A stretch of 64,000 nt of DNA. Source: Phoronis australis (taxonomy: Eukaryota > Phoronida > Phoronidae). Numbering within the stretch: position 1 is the stretch's first letter; the number at the start of each line of letters is the position of its first letter. The notes beneath the pieces are model-generated. The model did no database searches and was not told the DNA's origin. It saw only the letters and a program-made list of their open reading frames with translations. The stretch is taken from NCBI GenBank assembly GCA_002633005.1, contig NMRA01000184.1, positions 358,328 to 422,327 on the forward strand, given 5' to 3'. Of this stretch, positions 62,876 to 64,000 are shown in pieces. The position numbers and the translations under genes were made by a program.

Positions 62876-63415
62876 ATGAACACATTGTGTGCGACCTTGG
62901 CATACATTCAAAAAAGGAGTCGGATACCGCACAGTTCTCTCCAACATTTTTCAAAACCTAAGGACTCCACACTGAGTAAAGGTGCCCGTGCCGTCTGGTT
63001 AAGGGGAACCCCCAGGGTAACCACCAATTCCACCATCGGTTGCCACCTCTTACTGACAGTGCCCCAAGTAGCCAAAACTTTTCCAGTAGTTCGAACATCG
63101 AGGGGATTTTTAAAGTCATTGGATGGGAATTTTTGGACCTTAAGAGGAGGGATTTCGCGTGACATTTTAAACTTGTTTGCTTCATTCATCGCCCATCCTA
63201 TTTTTGGCTTTACTACAACTAAATTAACACCCTGGAAATTAATCCTACCGGACACGACAGTACGAAAGATATGTGCAATAAACAAAAAAACGAGCACAAT
63301 CTGCAATCACCAACCATCTTTCAACCTAACCACCAACATAATCCAAGACACATTTTTTCTTCATCAAACTCTACCATGTTTTGATAACGTCTACGAAAAA
63401 AACAAACAACCGTGA
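62876..63415 (+). other. Unidentified 179-codon open frame (open on both strands)
   Basis: An ATG-started plus-strand frame of 179 codons overlaps a 132-codon minus-strand frame (63306-62908). The minus frame starts at a TTG beside a possible acceptor TTGCAG and would begin with a hydrophobic stretch (IVLVFLFIAHIF). Neither shows a domain I recognise, and neither has a clear promoter or splice partner. It could be an exon of a gene beyond the window, a decayed mobile-element frame, or chance. I do not assign a function. Confidence 0.2.
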
Positions 63416-64000
63416 TGAATTTAAACAGCTGCCCAATAAATCCTTTCTTCAGCGTTTCTTGGAACAGCGATGGAAAGGCGAAATGAAGACTAATATATTG
63501 CCAAATTATTTATTTCAACTACAGTTAACAATGCGAAACAATACAGCAAACGTTTCTGCAGAGCTTAAACTTGAAGACCGTCAAGGCTGCATTTGCACTC
63601 ACAAATTTAAAAGGTTGTTACAGAACATGCGCTCAGAGCACTATGGTTAATCTCCGAATGAGCCCCCCACCAAAAGCCAATGACTTTTTTGAAACATGTT
63701 TATCCATACTGAAGGACCATTATAACTGATTAGTTGTCAACTAAGACGTCGCAGCATTTTTATATCTGTGAGTAGCTAAACTTCTGACATGTGAGTCCTA
63801 GGTGACATTTCCAGTCTATGACCGATCAGTGGGCTACGTGTGGCAATACTTTAAGAAACGGCCCCACCACTTTATTCCGAAGGTGCCTTTTGGGAGCTTT
63901 TGTGGACGTAAAACCACTTCGGGGAAAATGGGCGTTTCCGAAAGATCCCAAACATTAGCCGAGGTTCAGTTGGTCATAGAAAATTACAAATCTTATGAAT
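63416..64000. other. Right edge of window, no gene recognised
   Basis: A further short plus-strand frame (63381-63650) overlaps the previous one but shows no domain. The last 300 bases are somewhat richer in G and C. Nothing can be assigned. Confidence 0.4.

Noticed and set aside
1-64000. Prokaryotic systems, CRISPR arrays, rRNA genes or integrated viral genes
   Set aside because: Intron-rich animal genes fill the window; no regularly spaced direct repeats, rRNA or viral protein signatures were seen. The only retroelement coding trace is the Penelope-like fragment.

Overview
This is animal nuclear DNA, AT-rich and full of introns. It has no bacterial features: no operons, no ribosome-binding sites and no CRISPR arrays. 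Three protein-coding genes can be followed exon by exon, with GT...AG splice sites and intact reading phase across every junction. Gene content (motile-cilium genes and one Eph receptor), Penelope-type retroelement debris, small inverted-repeat transposons and sequencing gaps suggest a draft assembly of a marine invertebrate. An invertebrate deuterostome such as a hemichordate, echinoderm or cephalochordate is my best guess, but the sequence does not prove the clade.

Layout. (1) 977-6177, minus strand: six 5' exons of a ciliary protein with MSP/ASH-type beta-sandwich domains, best matched to CFAP47; the gene runs off the left edge. (2) 6178-6587: a short divergent promoter with two RFX X-box-like motifs and a YY1-like motif. 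(3) 6588-10655, plus strand: a complete six-exon DNAJB13 gene (317 aa), a radial-spoke HSP40. (4) 10656-14171: the convergent 3' region of DNAJB13 and the Eph gene. (5) 14172-58757, minus strand: a complete Eph receptor tyrosine kinase gene of 16 coding exons (1010 aa with, or 995 aa without, a 45-bp cassette exon). Its introns carry most of the repeats: a Penelope-like GIY-YIG fragment beside a 180-base gap, an inverted-repeat transposon family, tRNA-like SINE remnants and tandem repeats. They also hold a probable false duplication at a single-N join (37482-39230). (6) 58758-64000: Eph upstream DNA with one small inverted-repeat element and an unidentified region open on both strands near 62.9-63.4 kb.

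How the genes relate. CFAP47 (central apparatus) and DNAJB13 (radial spoke) both serve the motile axoneme, and their start codons lie 410 bp apart head to head, so a shared RFX-type cilium promoter is plausible. The Eph receptor is functionally unrelated and simply converges on DNAJB13. I found no clearly undescribed system. The most checkable items are the divergent cilium promoter, the retained HPD motif in DNAJB13, the phase-neutral Eph juxtamembrane mini-exon, the new inverted-repeat element family and the assembly duplication.
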